Origin: Paraburkholderia sejongensis
GTDB lineage: Bacteria > Pseudomonadota > Gammaproteobacteria > Burkholderiales > Burkholderiaceae
Length of the DNA: 64,000 nucleotides
Assembly: GCF_020880815.1 (NCBI RefSeq)
Contig: NZ_JAJITD010000011.1
Location: forward strand, 227,910 to 291,909
Reading direction: 5' to 3'
A model generated the notes under the pieces. That model was not told where the DNA came from. It was given only the letters and a program-made list of their open reading frames with translations, and made no database searches. Shown here one piece after another: positions 35,214 to 43,515 of this stretch (its first letter is position 1; every line of letters begins with the position of its first letter). A program made the position numbers and the translations under genes.

Positions 35214-36470
35214 CTAACCAGCGCTCGCGAGTATCGCGTGCAGCAATACGTTCGCGCCCGCCTCGGCCCATTCCGGCGTGATCGCTTCAGCTTCGTTGTG
35301 GCTCAGGCCATCGATGCAGGGCACGAAAATCATGCCCGTCGGCGCAACCCGCGCGAGATAGCACGCATCGTGTCCCGCGCCGGACACGATGTCCGCATGC
35401 GACAAACCCAGCGCGAGCGCGGCATCCCGCACGGTATCGACGCACTGCGCGGCGAACGGTACCGGCGCGTAATCGAATATCTGTTCGATGCGATGCGCGA
35501 GTTGCGCCTCTTGCGCCACGCGCGCAAGTTCCGCGCGCAGTTGCGCATCCATTTCCGCGAGCGTCGCCGACTCGGGGTGGCGAAACTCCACCGTGAAGAA
35601 GCAGCGCCCCGGCACCGTGTTGCGCGAGTTCGGCTTCGCGTCGATCATGCCGACCGTGGCGCGCGCGTGCGGCGCATAGCTGCGCCCGAGCGCTTCGACG
35701 AACGTGATGATGCGCGCTGCCCCCGCGAGTGCGTCGCGGCGCAATTCCATCGGCGTGGTGCCGGCGTGCGCGTCGACCCCTTCGAGTTCGATCTCGTACC
35801 AGCGCTGCCCTTGCCCCGCCGTCACGACACCGATGGTCTTGCCGCTGCGTTCGAGAATCGCGCCCTGCTCGATGTGCAATTCGTAGGCGGCGTGCACCGG
35901 CGTGCCGCCCACCGGCGCATCGCCCGCATAGCCGATACGCGAAAGCGCCTCGCCGATCGTCGTGCCGGCGGCATCGCTGCGCGACAGCCCATAGTCGAGC
36001 GAATACACGCCCGCGTAGACACCCGAGGCGATCATCGCGGGAGCGAATCGCGAGCCCTCCTCGTTGGTCCACACCACCACCTCGATGGGATGCTCGGTCC
36101 GCACGTTCGCATCGTTGAGCGCGCGCACCACTTCGAGTCCGCCCAGCACGCCGTAGATGCCGTCGTAGCGGCCGCCGGTGGGCTGCGTGTCCGCGTGCGA
36201 ACCGGTTAGCACGGGCGCGGCATTCGCGTTGCGGCCCGCGCGCCGCGCGAAGATGTTGCCGATGCGGTCGACGCGAATCTCGCAGCCGGCCTCGCGCGCC
36301 CACTGCACGAACAGATCGCGGCTTTCGCGGTCCAGTTCGGTGAGCGCGAGACGGCAGACGCCGCCCTTCGGCGTCGCGCCGATTTGTGCCATGCGCTCCA
36401 GCGAGTCCCACAGCCGCGCGCCATTCACGCGCAGCGCGCCCCGTTCGGCGAGCTTGTCGATGTCAGTCAT
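35214..36470 (-). CDS. M20-type N-carbamoyl-L-amino-acid hydrolase (AtcC-like candidate)
   Basis: Zinc-dependent amidohydrolase of about 418 residues of the hydantoinase/carbamoylase/allantoate family. Metal and catalytic segments are intact: GSHADTQPTGGRYDG, NEEGSRFAPAM, ELHIEQG and the C-terminal SGAGHDACYLA. Its start overlaps the end of the ATC-hydrolase-like gene by 8 bases. In Pseudomonas the L-ATC hydrolase works with an N-carbamoyl-L-cysteine hydrolase of this family to make L-cysteine, so this is the likely second enzyme. Alone, the sequence would also fit beta-ureidopropionase or another carbamoylase. The ATG at 36470 (MTDIDKLAERG) was chosen for family length. Confidence 0.86.
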   Translation of the reverse strand: MTDIDKLAERGALRVNGARLWDSLERMAQIGATPKGGVCRLALTELDRESRDLFVQWAREAGCEIRVDRIGNIFARRAGRNANAAPVLTGSHADTQPTGGRYDGIYGVLGGLEVVRALNDANVRTEHPIEVVVWTNEEGSRFAPAMIASGVYAGVYSLDYGLSRSDAAGTTIGEALSRIGYAGDAPVGGTPVHAAYELHIEQGAILERSGKTIGVVTAGQGQRWYEIELEGVDAHAGTTPMELRRDALAGAARIITFVEALGRSYAPHARATVGMIDAKPNSRNTVPGRCFFTVEFRHPESATLAEMDAQLRAELARVAQEAQLAHRIEQIFDYAPVPFAAQCVDTVRDAALALGLSHADIVSGAGHDACYLARVAPTGMIFVPCIDGLSHNEAEAITPEWAEAGANVLLHAILASAG

Positions 36471-37023
36471 CCGCGCGTTGCTCCGACCGGTCGCCGGCTT
36501 GCGCATCACGCACGCGGTAGCGAAAATCGCAGCGTTTTCCGCCCTGCATGATGGTGCTCGTGCGCGTGAGTTCCACGCGCGGATCGTAGCCCGCGATGAA
36601 TTCGCTGTCGCGCGCGCAACTGAGCAGATGGCCAATTTCGCCGAGTCCCATCGCGTGATACATCTGCGCATAGCTGCAGCGCTTGACGTCGTAGTCGTAG
36701 GCCTCGTCGTCGGCTCGCAGCGTTTGCACCTCGAGCGCGTCGTCCTTTTCCCACAGTACCTGCAACGCGACGAACGACGCGATACTCGGGCCGTTCGGCT
36801 CGCGCGCCGCGAATTCGCGTCCCGCGTCGACCGCCGCGCCGCGCACCGCTTCGGCGATCACGGCCTGCGCGCGCTCGATGCCGAAGTCGCGCTTCAGGAT
36901 CTCGTAGATGGGCTTGATGATCTCCGCCTCGATGCGCCGGCGCGCGAGGATGCCGAGCGTTTCGCCGTTGCCGGGCGCGTCTTGCGCGGGGGTGTCGGGG
37001 GCGTCGTGAGAGTGTTGCGTCAT
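36463..37023 (-). CDS. L-2-amino-thiazoline-4-carboxylate hydrolase family protein (AtcB-like)
   Basis: Protein of 186 residues that I recognise as the ATC-hydrolase family from its C-terminal block: KRCSYAQMYHAMGL, HLLSCARDSEFIAGYDP and GGKRCDFRYR, with conserved Cys and an Arg-rich core. Characterised members open the thiazoline ring of L-ATC to N-carbamoyl-L-cysteine. It overlaps the carbamoylase gene by 8 bases and sits 21 bases after a binding-protein gene. The coupling of ring opening and decarbamoylation supports the assignment; family members with unknown substrates also exist. Confidence 0.78.
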   Translation of the reverse strand: MTQHSHDAPDTPAQDAPGNGETLGILARRRIEAEIIKPIYEILKRDFGIERAQAVIAEAVRGAAVDAGREFAAREPNGPSIASFVALQVLWEKDDALEVQTLRADDEAYDYDVKRCSYAQMYHAMGLGEIGHLLSCARDSEFIAGYDPRVELTRTSTIMQGGKRCDFRYRVRDAQAGDRSEQRADD

Positions 37024-37044
37024 GGTGTTTTCTCCTCGCTCCAG

Positions 37045-38250
37045 TTAGCGCGCGGCGGTTTTTGCCGCCGCCGGTACGGCGGGCTGCGCCGCGGCCTTCG
37101 ACGGCGTGTCGCCGCCCAGCACGTCGACCACGTCCCACTTGCCGCCGCGCACCTGATAGATCGTGTACGCGGGGTCTTTCAGATTGCCTTGGGCGTCGAA
37201 CGCAATCGTGCCCGTCACGCCGTCGCGACGGATCGTGTGCAGCGCGGCGACGAGCTTTTTCGGGTCGGTCGAGTTCGCCTGCTGCGTGGCGGCGATGAGC
37301 GTGGCCGCGGCGTCATAGCCGAACGGCGCGTGCAGCTCGATCGGCGCGTGCCAGCGCGCGCGATACTGCGCGTCGAACGCGGGTCCTCCCGGCATCCGCT
37401 CGAGCGGACGGCCCGGCTCCAGCGCCGTGACGCCGTCGCCCGCCGGACCCGCGATCTTGACGAAAGTCTGGCTGACGAAACCGCCCGCGCCCAGCAGCGG
37501 CGCCTGAATGTTCAGCTGACGCATGCGGCGCACGAGCGGCGCCGCTTCCACGTCGATGCCGCCGAGGAAGATTAGGTCGGCACGCTTGCCCTTGATTTCC
37601 GTGAGCACGCCGCTGAAGTCGACGGTTTTGTCGGTCACGTACTGGTGATCGATCACGTTGCCGCCGTTGGCCTGAACGCCCTTGATGAACTGGTTCGCCA
37701 GTCCCGCGCCGAATGCGGTCTGGTCGTCGATCACGGCGATACGCCGCGCCTTGAGCGTCTTCACGGCATAGGCGCCCGTATAGGCGCCGCTGTCGTCGTC
37801 GTGGCCCATGATCCGAAACGACGTATCGAAGCCTTGCTGCGTGTACTGATGCCCGGTCGAAGCGGGCGCGATCTGCGCGATGCCCGCGTCGTGATAGACA
37901 CGCGCGGCGGGCACGCTACAACCGGTGTTCCAGTGACCGACCACGCCGACCACATGACGGTCGACGAGTTGCTGCGCGACCGTCACGGCCGTGCGCGGAT
38001 CCGACTGATCGTCGGCGCTCACGAGCTTGTAGAGAACCGGCTTGCCGCCGATGGCCGGATGCTTCGCGTTGGCATCGTCGATGGCCAGTTGCGCGCCGTT
38101 TTCAAGATCCTTGCCGATCCGCGCCGATGCGCCGGTAAGCGGCGCGGCCAGCCCGATCAGGACGAGCTGCTCGTCCTGGGCGTGCGCGCAAAGCGCGAAA
38201 GTCAACGCGGCTAGCGCGGCAAGCGGCGACAACAGAGCGTTCTTTTTCAT
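37045..38250 (-). CDS. Branched-chain-type periplasmic binding protein, orphan
   Basis: Peripla_BP_6-type binding protein of about 401 residues with a Sec signal peptide (MKKNALLSPLAALAALTFA, cleavage after AHA near residue 24). The pattern IGLAAPLTGASARIGKDLENGAQLAID is typical. It is the first gene of an operon with the AtcB/AtcC-like enzymes but has no permease or ATPase genes beside it, so it may use the Liv-type channel at 13.8-17.3 kb or one outside the window. The tail is Ala/Pro-rich. An upstream start (38301) is in frame but would bury the signal peptide. Confidence 0.86.
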   Translation of the reverse strand: MKKNALLSPLAALAALTFALCAHAQDEQLVLIGLAAPLTGASARIGKDLENGAQLAIDDANAKHPAIGGKPVLYKLVSADDQSDPRTAVTVAQQLVDRHVVGVVGHWNTGCSVPAARVYHDAGIAQIAPASTGHQYTQQGFDTSFRIMGHDDDSGAYTGAYAVKTLKARRIAVIDDQTAFGAGLANQFIKGVQANGGNVIDHQYVTDKTVDFSGVLTEIKGKRADLIFLGGIDVEAAPLVRRMRQLNIQAPLLGAGGFVSQTFVKIAGPAGDGVTALEPGRPLERMPGGPAFDAQYRARWHAPIELHAPFGYDAAATLIAATQQANSTDPKKLVAALHTIRRDGVTGTIAFDAQGNLKDPAYTIYQVRGGKWDVVDVLGGDTPSKAAAQPAVPAAAKTAAR

Positions 38251-38465
38251 GTGGAGAGTCTTCGTATCGATGCGTGGGACGACCAGGCTGGCCTCTATCA
38301 CCCGGCCCCTGAATGTTGAGAAAGATTAAGGTTCGGGGCACCCGCGCATAAATGAAGTTTCGTTCTATCGTTATGTCTGCTCGCCCATTTAGCGCCTAAT
38401 CTGCTGATTTTTCTCGATAAATCACTTTCTCACCACCGCCCGCTCACTTCGATAAAATTCGATAC

Positions 38466-39365
38466 ATGAATAAAATTCAACATATCGCGGAAGATCCGCC
38501 GTTGCGGGCGGTACGGGCGTTCGAGGCGTTCGCTCGCCACGGCTCGGTGAGTACGGCCGCTCGCGAACTCGACATCACGCCGTCGGCAGTGAGTCATCAG
38601 TTGCAGTTGCTCGAATCGTTCGTGCAGACGCCGCTCACCGTGCGCAGCGGACGCTCGCTCGTGCTCACCGACGAGGGCCGCGATTACTACCGCTCGATCA
38701 GCGCGGCGTTTTCGGTATTGCGCAGCGCGACGGGTTTCGTGCGTGAGCGATCGTCGCGGCGGCAGATCACGATCAGCCTGATTCCGCTGTTCGGCATGGG
38801 CTGGTTCATTCCGCGCCTGCACGACTTTCTCGCCGCGAATGAAGATGTCGACGTCACCGTGCTGTACGCGAATCACCGCAACTACCGCAGCGACGCGGCC
38901 GACCTGTCGATCCGCTTCGGCACCGGCGACTGGGTCGGATATACGAGCACGCCGTTGCTCTCGGGCGCGGTGGTGCCGGTGTGCACACCGCGTTTTCTGC
39001 AGCGCCATGGCCCGTTGCGCAAGCCTTCGGATCTCGCCGGCGTGCCGCTCGTGCACGACGAAGACCGCAGCACCTGGGTCAACTGGTTGCAAAGCGCCGG
39101 CGTGCGCCACCTGACGCGCGCCGAGGGGCCGCTCTTCGAGGACGGTCAACTGACGCTGAGCGCCGCCCTCGCCGACCTTGGTGCCGCGTTGTTGCGCGAG
39201 CCGCTGGTGTCGCGCGAACTGGCGTCCGGGATGCTGCGCAAGCTGTCCGACCACGAACTCGACGACGGGCGGCACTACTATCTTTGCTGGCGCGCCGACG
39301 CGGAATTGCCTGACGGGGCGCAACGGCTCGCAACGTGGTTGCTGGAGTCGATGAAGGGGTCGTGA
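38466..39365 (+). CDS. GcvA-like LysR regulator
   Basis: LysR regulator of 299 residues of the GcvA/TrpI type, with LRAVRAFEAFARHGSVSTAARELDITPSAVSHQLQLLE in the HTH (quoted in part: key residues Ala-Ala-x-x-Leu, then TPSAVSHQ). The C-terminal domain has the GcvA-style LFGMGWFIPRLHDF segment. It is divergent from the binding-protein/ATC-hydrolase operon across 215 AT-rich bases, so it is the likely regulator of that operon, perhaps sensing a sulfur amino acid. No Shine-Dalgarno sequence is visible before the ATG at 38466. Confidence 0.85.
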   Translation: MNKIQHIAEDPPLRAVRAFEAFARHGSVSTAARELDITPSAVSHQLQLLESFVQTPLTVRSGRSLVLTDEGRDYYRSISAAFSVLRSATGFVRERSSRRQITISLIPLFGMGWFIPRLHDFLAANEDVDVTVLYANHRNYRSDAADLSIRFGTGDWVGYTSTPLLSGAVVPVCTPRFLQRHGPLRKPSDLAGVPLVHDEDRSTWVNWLQSAGVRHLTRAEGPLFEDGQLTLSAALADLGAALLREPLVSRELASGMLRKLSDHELDDGRHYYLCWRADAELPDGAQRLATWLLESMKGS

Positions 39366-39471
39366 CAGGCCCGGCGCTCGAACGCGACTCGCGGGTATCG
39401 ACGAGCGCCCCTACCTTGATTCGCGGGAGCGGTCCGGCAGGCTGCATCGGGCATGGTCGTCTGCCGGCGTG

Positions 39472-40221
39472 TCAGAGCTTCGAGCCGCCGTCGACGCGCA
39501 GCGTGTCGCCGGTCACCCAGCGCGCTGCGTCGGAAGCGAGGAATAGCGCCGCGCCTGCGATGTCGTCGGGTTGCGCCACGCGCTTGAGCGCCTGCAAGCT
39601 GAGTGTGAATTCGCGTCCGGCGTCGGTTCTGGCGAAATTCGACATATCGGTCTCGACGACACCCGGCGCGATGGCGTTCACGCGGATACCGCGCTCGCCG
39701 AGCAGCGCGGCGAAGTGCGTGACCAGCGTGTCGATCGCTCCCTTGGTCGCGGCGTAGGCGGACAGGTTGCCAACCGCGCTGCGGGCAGCAAGCGAAGACA
39801 GCAGGACCACACTGCTGCCTTCACCCAGCACAGGCAGCAACTGCTGGACGAGGAAGTACGGTGCACGCACGTTGACCGCGAACAGGCGGTCGAAATCTTC
39901 GACCGTCGTTTCATCGAGGGGCGCGTTCTTCGAGATACCGGCATTCGCAACGAGAACGTCGAGGCGGTCGCCGACCAGCGTGCGCACGTGGCGGGCCAGT
40001 TCGTGGGGGCCGTTTGCGGTGCTCAGGTCAGCGGCGACCTTGTCGGCCAGACCGTCCGATGCGCGGATCGTTTCGACCACGGAATTCGCAGCCTGCTCGT
40101 CGCTGCCGAAATGCACCAGCACGCGCGCGCCCGCTGCGGCCAGGGCGACAGCGGTTGCACGGCCGATGCCGCGCGAAGCGCCCGTGACGAGGGCGGTCTT
40201 GCCGTGAAGATCTGTACTCAC
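39472..40221 (-). CDS. SDR oxidoreductase (paralogue of 42622-43368)
   Basis: Classical short-chain dehydrogenase of about 249 residues. The NAD(P) motif TGASRGIG lies near residue 13, NAGIS near 92, the catalytic Ser in LLSSLAARSA and the Y-x-x-x-K motif in SAYAATKGAID. The C terminus DTLRVDGGSKL is intact. I chose the GTG at 40221 because AGGAG lies 8 bases upstream; a 7-residue longer ATG start is in frame. It is close to identical in architecture and many residues to the SDR at 42622-43368, so the two are a recent duplicate pair flanking an MFS gene. Confidence 0.87.
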   Translation of the reverse strand: MSTDLHGKTALVTGASRGIGRATAVALAAAGARVLVHFGSDEQAANSVVETIRASDGLADKVAADLSTANGPHELARHVRTLVGDRLDVLVANAGISKNAPLDETTVEDFDRLFAVNVRAPYFLVQQLLPVLGEGSSVVLLSSLAARSAVGNLSAYAATKGAIDTLVTHFAALLGERGIRVNAIAPGVVETDMSNFARTDAGREFTLSLQALKRVAQPDDIAGAALFLASDAARWVTGDTLRVDGGSKL

Positions 40222-40274
40222 GATTAATTCTCCTTGAATCACACGTCGAAGATTCGGGCGGGGCGACTAATGGC

Positions 40275-40415
40275 TCAGGAAAGGAATCTGGAAACGTCTT
40301 TCAGGAAGCGCTCTGGGTATTGGTCGAGCGAACCGTGATTCGCATCCGGATAAATGATCAGGTGGGCGCTCGGAATGTGTTGGCGTAGGTCGCGCCGAAG
40401 ATTTGCCTGCGCGAA
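40275..40415 (-). pseudogene. C-terminal remnant of an alpha/beta hydrolase
   Basis: About 46 in-frame codons directly follow the stop of the NTF2-like gene, in the same frame, ending at TGA (40275-40277). The translation includes IPSAHLIIYPDANHGSLDQYPERF, i.e. the catalytic-His end of an alpha/beta hydrolase (key segment YPDANHGS). It matches the tail of the intact hydrolase at 48032-48868 (LPNAQLIVYPDSNHGSIYQY). No start codon or nucleophile elbow remains, so the first 80 percent of the gene has been lost. Confidence 0.8.
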
Positions 40416-40817
40416 TCACGACGGAAAACGCTCGCCGAACATGGGCAGGCCGCTGACCGACTGCGCGGCACTGGCCTCGTCCTGGAGCACGTCCCAGTGT
40501 TCGGCCAGCTTGCCATTCTCGAAACGCACGATATCGGCTGCGATCCACGCGGTTGGCCTGCCGTTCCCGGAAAACCTGCCGTGCGCGATGACGTAATCGC
40601 CCTCGCCCACCACGAGCTGGTTCTCGTAACGCAACGTGTCGGGCAAGGTGCGGATCAGGTCGAACAGGCCCTCGCGTCCCGGCGCAATGTGCGCGCTGTG
40701 CTGGATGTAGTTGTCGGACCAGAAGCGCTCCGCTGCGGCGTAGGCGCGCTGATTGAAGAGCGTATTGAAGGCCTCGAGAAGTAGCGCCTTGTTTTGTGCG
40801 GGGGTGGTCGTGGTCAT
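40416..40817 (-). CDS. NTF2-like / SnoaL-type protein
   Basis: Small protein of 133 residues with the NTF2-like fold of polyketide-cyclase/SnoaL-type and stress-response proteins: YIQHSAHIAPGREGL near residue 38, then GDYVIAHGRFSG and IVRFENGKLAEHWDVLQDE. Family members act as isomerases, cyclases or binding proteins; no specific function can be given. GGAGAAC precedes the ATG. A hydrolase tail follows its stop in frame, a trace of a deletion just downstream. It may form an operon with the SDR at 39472. Confidence 0.82.
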   Translation of the reverse strand: MTTTTPAQNKALLLEAFNTLFNQRAYAAAERFWSDNYIQHSAHIAPGREGLFDLIRTLPDTLRYENQLVVGEGDYVIAHGRFSGNGRPTAWIAADIVRFENGKLAEHWDVLQDEASAAQSVSGLPMFGERFPS

Positions 40818-40884
40818 GTCGTTCTCCAGTGGCTATCAGGGCACTTCGAATAGGCGGCTGCGGCGAGTTCAGGCTGTCGCGCAA

Positions 40885-41295
40885 TTAATCGGACGTTGCG
40901 TCGGCGGGCAACTCCTCGATCGCGTCGATCCGGTCGGGGTAAAAGGCCAGATGCTCGCGAATCGATGCGACGGCTGCGTAAGGCTGCTCATAGGTCCAGA
41001 CAGCGTTGATGCCTCGTTCGCCGGCGGAAGGGATCGAGAAATACGCGCAGTCGCCTTTGTATGGGCAGTAGGTGGCGTGGTCGGTGCGCTCGAGCAGCGT
41101 CATGTCGACGTCTTTGCGCGGGACGTAGATCACTGCCGGGTAGCGTGCCTCGCGCAGCGTCAGCGCCTCGCGGGTATCGGCGACTGTCTTGCCGCCGGCC
41201 TTGACGACAATCCTCGACGGATGGCGTTCGATCGTGATTGGATGATCGGGGCCCGGAATCTTGACGGGTTTTTCGTTTGACTGGGTGGTGCACAT
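40885..41295 (-). CDS. DUF427 domain protein
   Basis: Protein of 136 residues matching DUF427: VKAGGKTVADTREALTLREARYPAVIYVP, then the conserved TYCPYKGDCAYFSI with its Cys pair. The biochemical function is unknown. AAGGAG lies 8 bases before the ATG. It sits in a minus-strand series with the MFS pump and SDRs, perhaps one regulon under the divergent LysR at 43516. Confidence 0.88.
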   Translation of the reverse strand: MCTTQSNEKPVKIPGPDHPITIERHPSRIVVKAGGKTVADTREALTLREARYPAVIYVPRKDVDMTLLERTDHATYCPYKGDCAYFSIPSAGERGINAVWTYEQPYAAVASIREHLAFYPDRIDAIEELPADATSD

Positions 41296-41358
41296 ATCGA
41301 CTCCTTGTTGGAAGTGCGGAGAGCAGCGGGCTTCCCGAAGGGGCCCGCCGGATGGCGT

Positions 41359-42558
41359 TCAGCAGGTCGCGGGCTCGTCGATCCTGCGGGGACGCCCGCC
41401 GGTCAGCGCGAGCGTCAGGATCGAGACTACGGCGAGTCCCACGCCGAAGAACATTGCGTTGAAGAGACCAAAGCCGTCGACGATCCGACCGCCGAGGAAT
41501 GAGCCCAGGGCGATCGAGATCTGGAAGTTGGCGACGAACAGCGCCATGCCGCCTTCGCGCACTTCGCGAGTTGCCTGGGCCATCCACATCTGCAGGGCGA
41601 CCGGCAGCGCGCCATACGCGGTCCCCCACACAGCCAGCGCGACCAGAACCGACGGCCGGCTGGCGCCGAGGACGGGCAGCATCGCGAGCGGCACCGCGAT
41701 AAACAGGATGCTTGCAATCAAGGTCGTCTTGACGTTGCGTTGCGCGGCGGAGCCACCGATGAAATTACCGGCCAGACCGACGACCGTGTAACCGAGCAGC
41801 AGCGACGAGATGACCTTGCCGCCAAAGCCCGACACTGTCGCCAGGAACGGGGTGATATAGGTATAGGTCGCAAATTGTCCACACAGGACTAGCGTCATCG
41901 CTATCAGCCCGATGCGGGCCGCTCGAGTACCGAAGATACCGAGCAGATCGCGCGCAGCGACCCGGTGAGAGACGTGCAGAGACGGCAACGAAACCCACTG
42001 GGCGAGCAGCGCCGCGATGGACAGAGCGAGCGCTGCGCCAAATGCGGCACGCCAACCGGCCAGTTCCCCGATCAGTGCGCCGGCCGGACCGCCGATCAAC
42101 ATGCCGAGCGAGACGCCCGCGAAGATCAGCGACGTGGCCTGGCCGACATGCTCCTGCTGCACGAGTCGGGCGCCGAGCCCCACACTGATCGCCCAGAATC
42201 CGCCGATTGCGAATCCGAACAGCGCGCGGGCCACGACGAGAATCGCGAAGTTCGGCGCCAGCATGGCCAGCAGATTCGAGATCACGAGCAGCAGGCCCAG
42301 GCCCAGCAGCACACGCCGACGGTCGAAGCGTCCGACCGCTACGGTCAGAAGCGGCGCGGCGATGGCGGCCAGCAGACCGGGTGCCGAGACCATGATGCCG
42401 GCGGCCCCGTCGCTGACGTGCAGTCCCTGGCTGATATAGCGCAGGAGCCCGACGGGGAGGAATTCAGTCGTGCAGAACACGGTCGCGCTGAGTGCAACCG
42501 ACACAACCGCGAGCCAGTTTCGCGTGCGCGGGGGCTCGATAGAGGTGGCTTGCGTCAT
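41359..42558 (-). CDS. MFS transporter, DHA1 type
   Basis: Twelve-helix inner-membrane transporter of 399 residues. The helix 1 pattern TTEFLPVGLL and the antiporter-like GPAGALIGELAGWRAAF after helix 5 indicate the drug:proton antiporter DHA1 group (AraJ/YdhP-like). A loop motif GRFDRRRVLL follows helix 2. Flanked by two paralogous SDR genes on the same strand, it may export a toxic substrate or product of the SDRs. Confidence 0.86.
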   Translation of the reverse strand: MTQATSIEPPRTRNWLAVVSVALSATVFCTTEFLPVGLLRYISQGLHVSDGAAGIMVSAPGLLAAIAAPLLTVAVGRFDRRRVLLGLGLLLVISNLLAMLAPNFAILVVARALFGFAIGGFWAISVGLGARLVQQEHVGQATSLIFAGVSLGMLIGGPAGALIGELAGWRAAFGAALALSIAALLAQWVSLPSLHVSHRVAARDLLGIFGTRAARIGLIAMTLVLCGQFATYTYITPFLATVSGFGGKVISSLLLGYTVVGLAGNFIGGSAAQRNVKTTLIASILFIAVPLAMLPVLGASRPSVLVALAVWGTAYGALPVALQMWMAQATREVREGGMALFVANFQISIALGSFLGGRIVDGFGLFNAMFFGVGLAVVSILTLALTGGRPRRIDEPATC

Positions 42559-42621
42559 GATGTGTTCCGGTGCGTGGATCGTGTTGGGTTGCCGAAATGA
42601 CAGCGTTGCGGCTCGACGCGC

Positions 42622-43368
42622 CTAGCGCTTCGAGCCGCCGTCGACATGCAGCGTCGCGCCGGTCGTCCATCTCGCCTGGTCGGAGGCGAGAAAGGTGATG
42701 GCCGCGGCGATGTCCTCGGGTTCCGCGAGCCGTTTGATGGCCTGCAGGCCGAGGGTCACGTCGCGGCCTTCGTCGGTGCGGGTGAAACTCGACATGCCGG
42801 TTTGCACTACGCCGGGCGCGACCGCGTTCACGCGGATGCCGCGCGGTCCGAGGTCGGCTGCCAAATGGCGTACGAGCGTATCGACGGCGCCTTTCGTCGC
42901 GCAGTAGGCCGATAACCCGCCGATGGCCGCGTGCGCCGCGAACGACGAAAGCAGCGTGACGCTGCTGCCCTTGCACATGATCGGCAGCAGTTGCTGAGCG
43001 AGAAAATACGGAGCGCGAACGTTGACGGCGAACAGCGCATCGAAATCCTCCACGTCTGTTTCCTCGAGCGTGGCTACCTTCGCGATGCCAGCGTTGGAAA
43101 CGAGGATGTCGAGCCGGTCGCCGACAATGGCCCGGACGTGGCGCGCAAGACGGTGCGGCCCGTCCGGTTCGGCCAGATCCGCCTGAATGCAGCGGGCACG
43201 GCTGCCCGCCGCAGTGATCTCGGCGACGACGGCCTCGGCCTCGGACGCACTGCGGCCATAGTGAACGATGATCTGAGCGCCTGCCTGCGCGAGCGCAAAC
43301 GCCGTGGCGCGTCCGATGCCGCGGGAAGCGCCAGTGACGAGCGCGGTCTTTCCTATCAGGGTGTTCAT
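42622..43368 (-). CDS. SDR oxidoreductase (paralogue of 39472-40221)
   Basis: Classical SDR of 248 residues: TGASRGIG near residue 11, NAGIAK near 89, Ser in LLSSFAAHAA, and SAYCATKGAVD with the catalytic Tyr and Lys. The C terminus HVDGGSKR is complete. It shares long identical runs with the SDR at 39472 (for example DALFAVNVRAPYFL and RGIRVNA-APGVV). It is the first gene of the minus-strand series and is divergent from the LysR at 43516, so it is the best candidate target of that regulator. Confidence 0.88.
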   Translation of the reverse strand: MNTLIGKTALVTGASRGIGRATAFALAQAGAQIIVHYGRSASEAEAVVAEITAAGSRARCIQADLAEPDGPHRLARHVRAIVGDRLDILVSNAGIAKVATLEETDVEDFDALFAVNVRAPYFLAQQLLPIMCKGSSVTLLSSFAAHAAIGGLSAYCATKGAVDTLVRHLAADLGPRGIRVNAVAPGVVQTGMSSFTRTDEGRDVTLGLQAIKRLAEPEDIAAAITFLASDQARWTTGATLHVDGGSKR

Positions 43369-43483
43369 GATCGTCCGTCCAGCAGATAACTAACGCTAAC
43401 GCGAAAGAGGTTTCGTCCGGCTGATGTGATCGAACGATAGCCCGCACTTGTCCCCGTGAAAAAGACTTTGTAAGCTGATCCCC

Positions 43484-43498
43484 ATACCTGTCAGGCAT
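43484..43498. promoter_or_regulatory. LysR-type box ATAC-N7-GCAT
   Basis: ATACCTGTCAGGCAT is a near-palindrome containing T-N11-A and differs by one base from the ATAC-N7-GTAT consensus described for BenM/CatM-type regulators. It sits 17 bases before the start of a regulator of that type, between divergent genes, so autoregulation and control of the SDR/MFS genes are likely. Confidence 0.6.
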
Positions 43499-43515
43499 GA
43501 CTCAAAGGAACGCGC

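Noticed and set aside
37045..38250. A second complete Liv-type transporter
   Set aside because: Only the binding protein is present; no permease or ATPase gene is adjacent.
40275..40415. An independent small gene downstream of the NTF2-like gene
   Set aside because: There is no start codon or ribosome binding site, and the match is only to the last fifth of a hydrolase, so it was called a pseudogene fragment.
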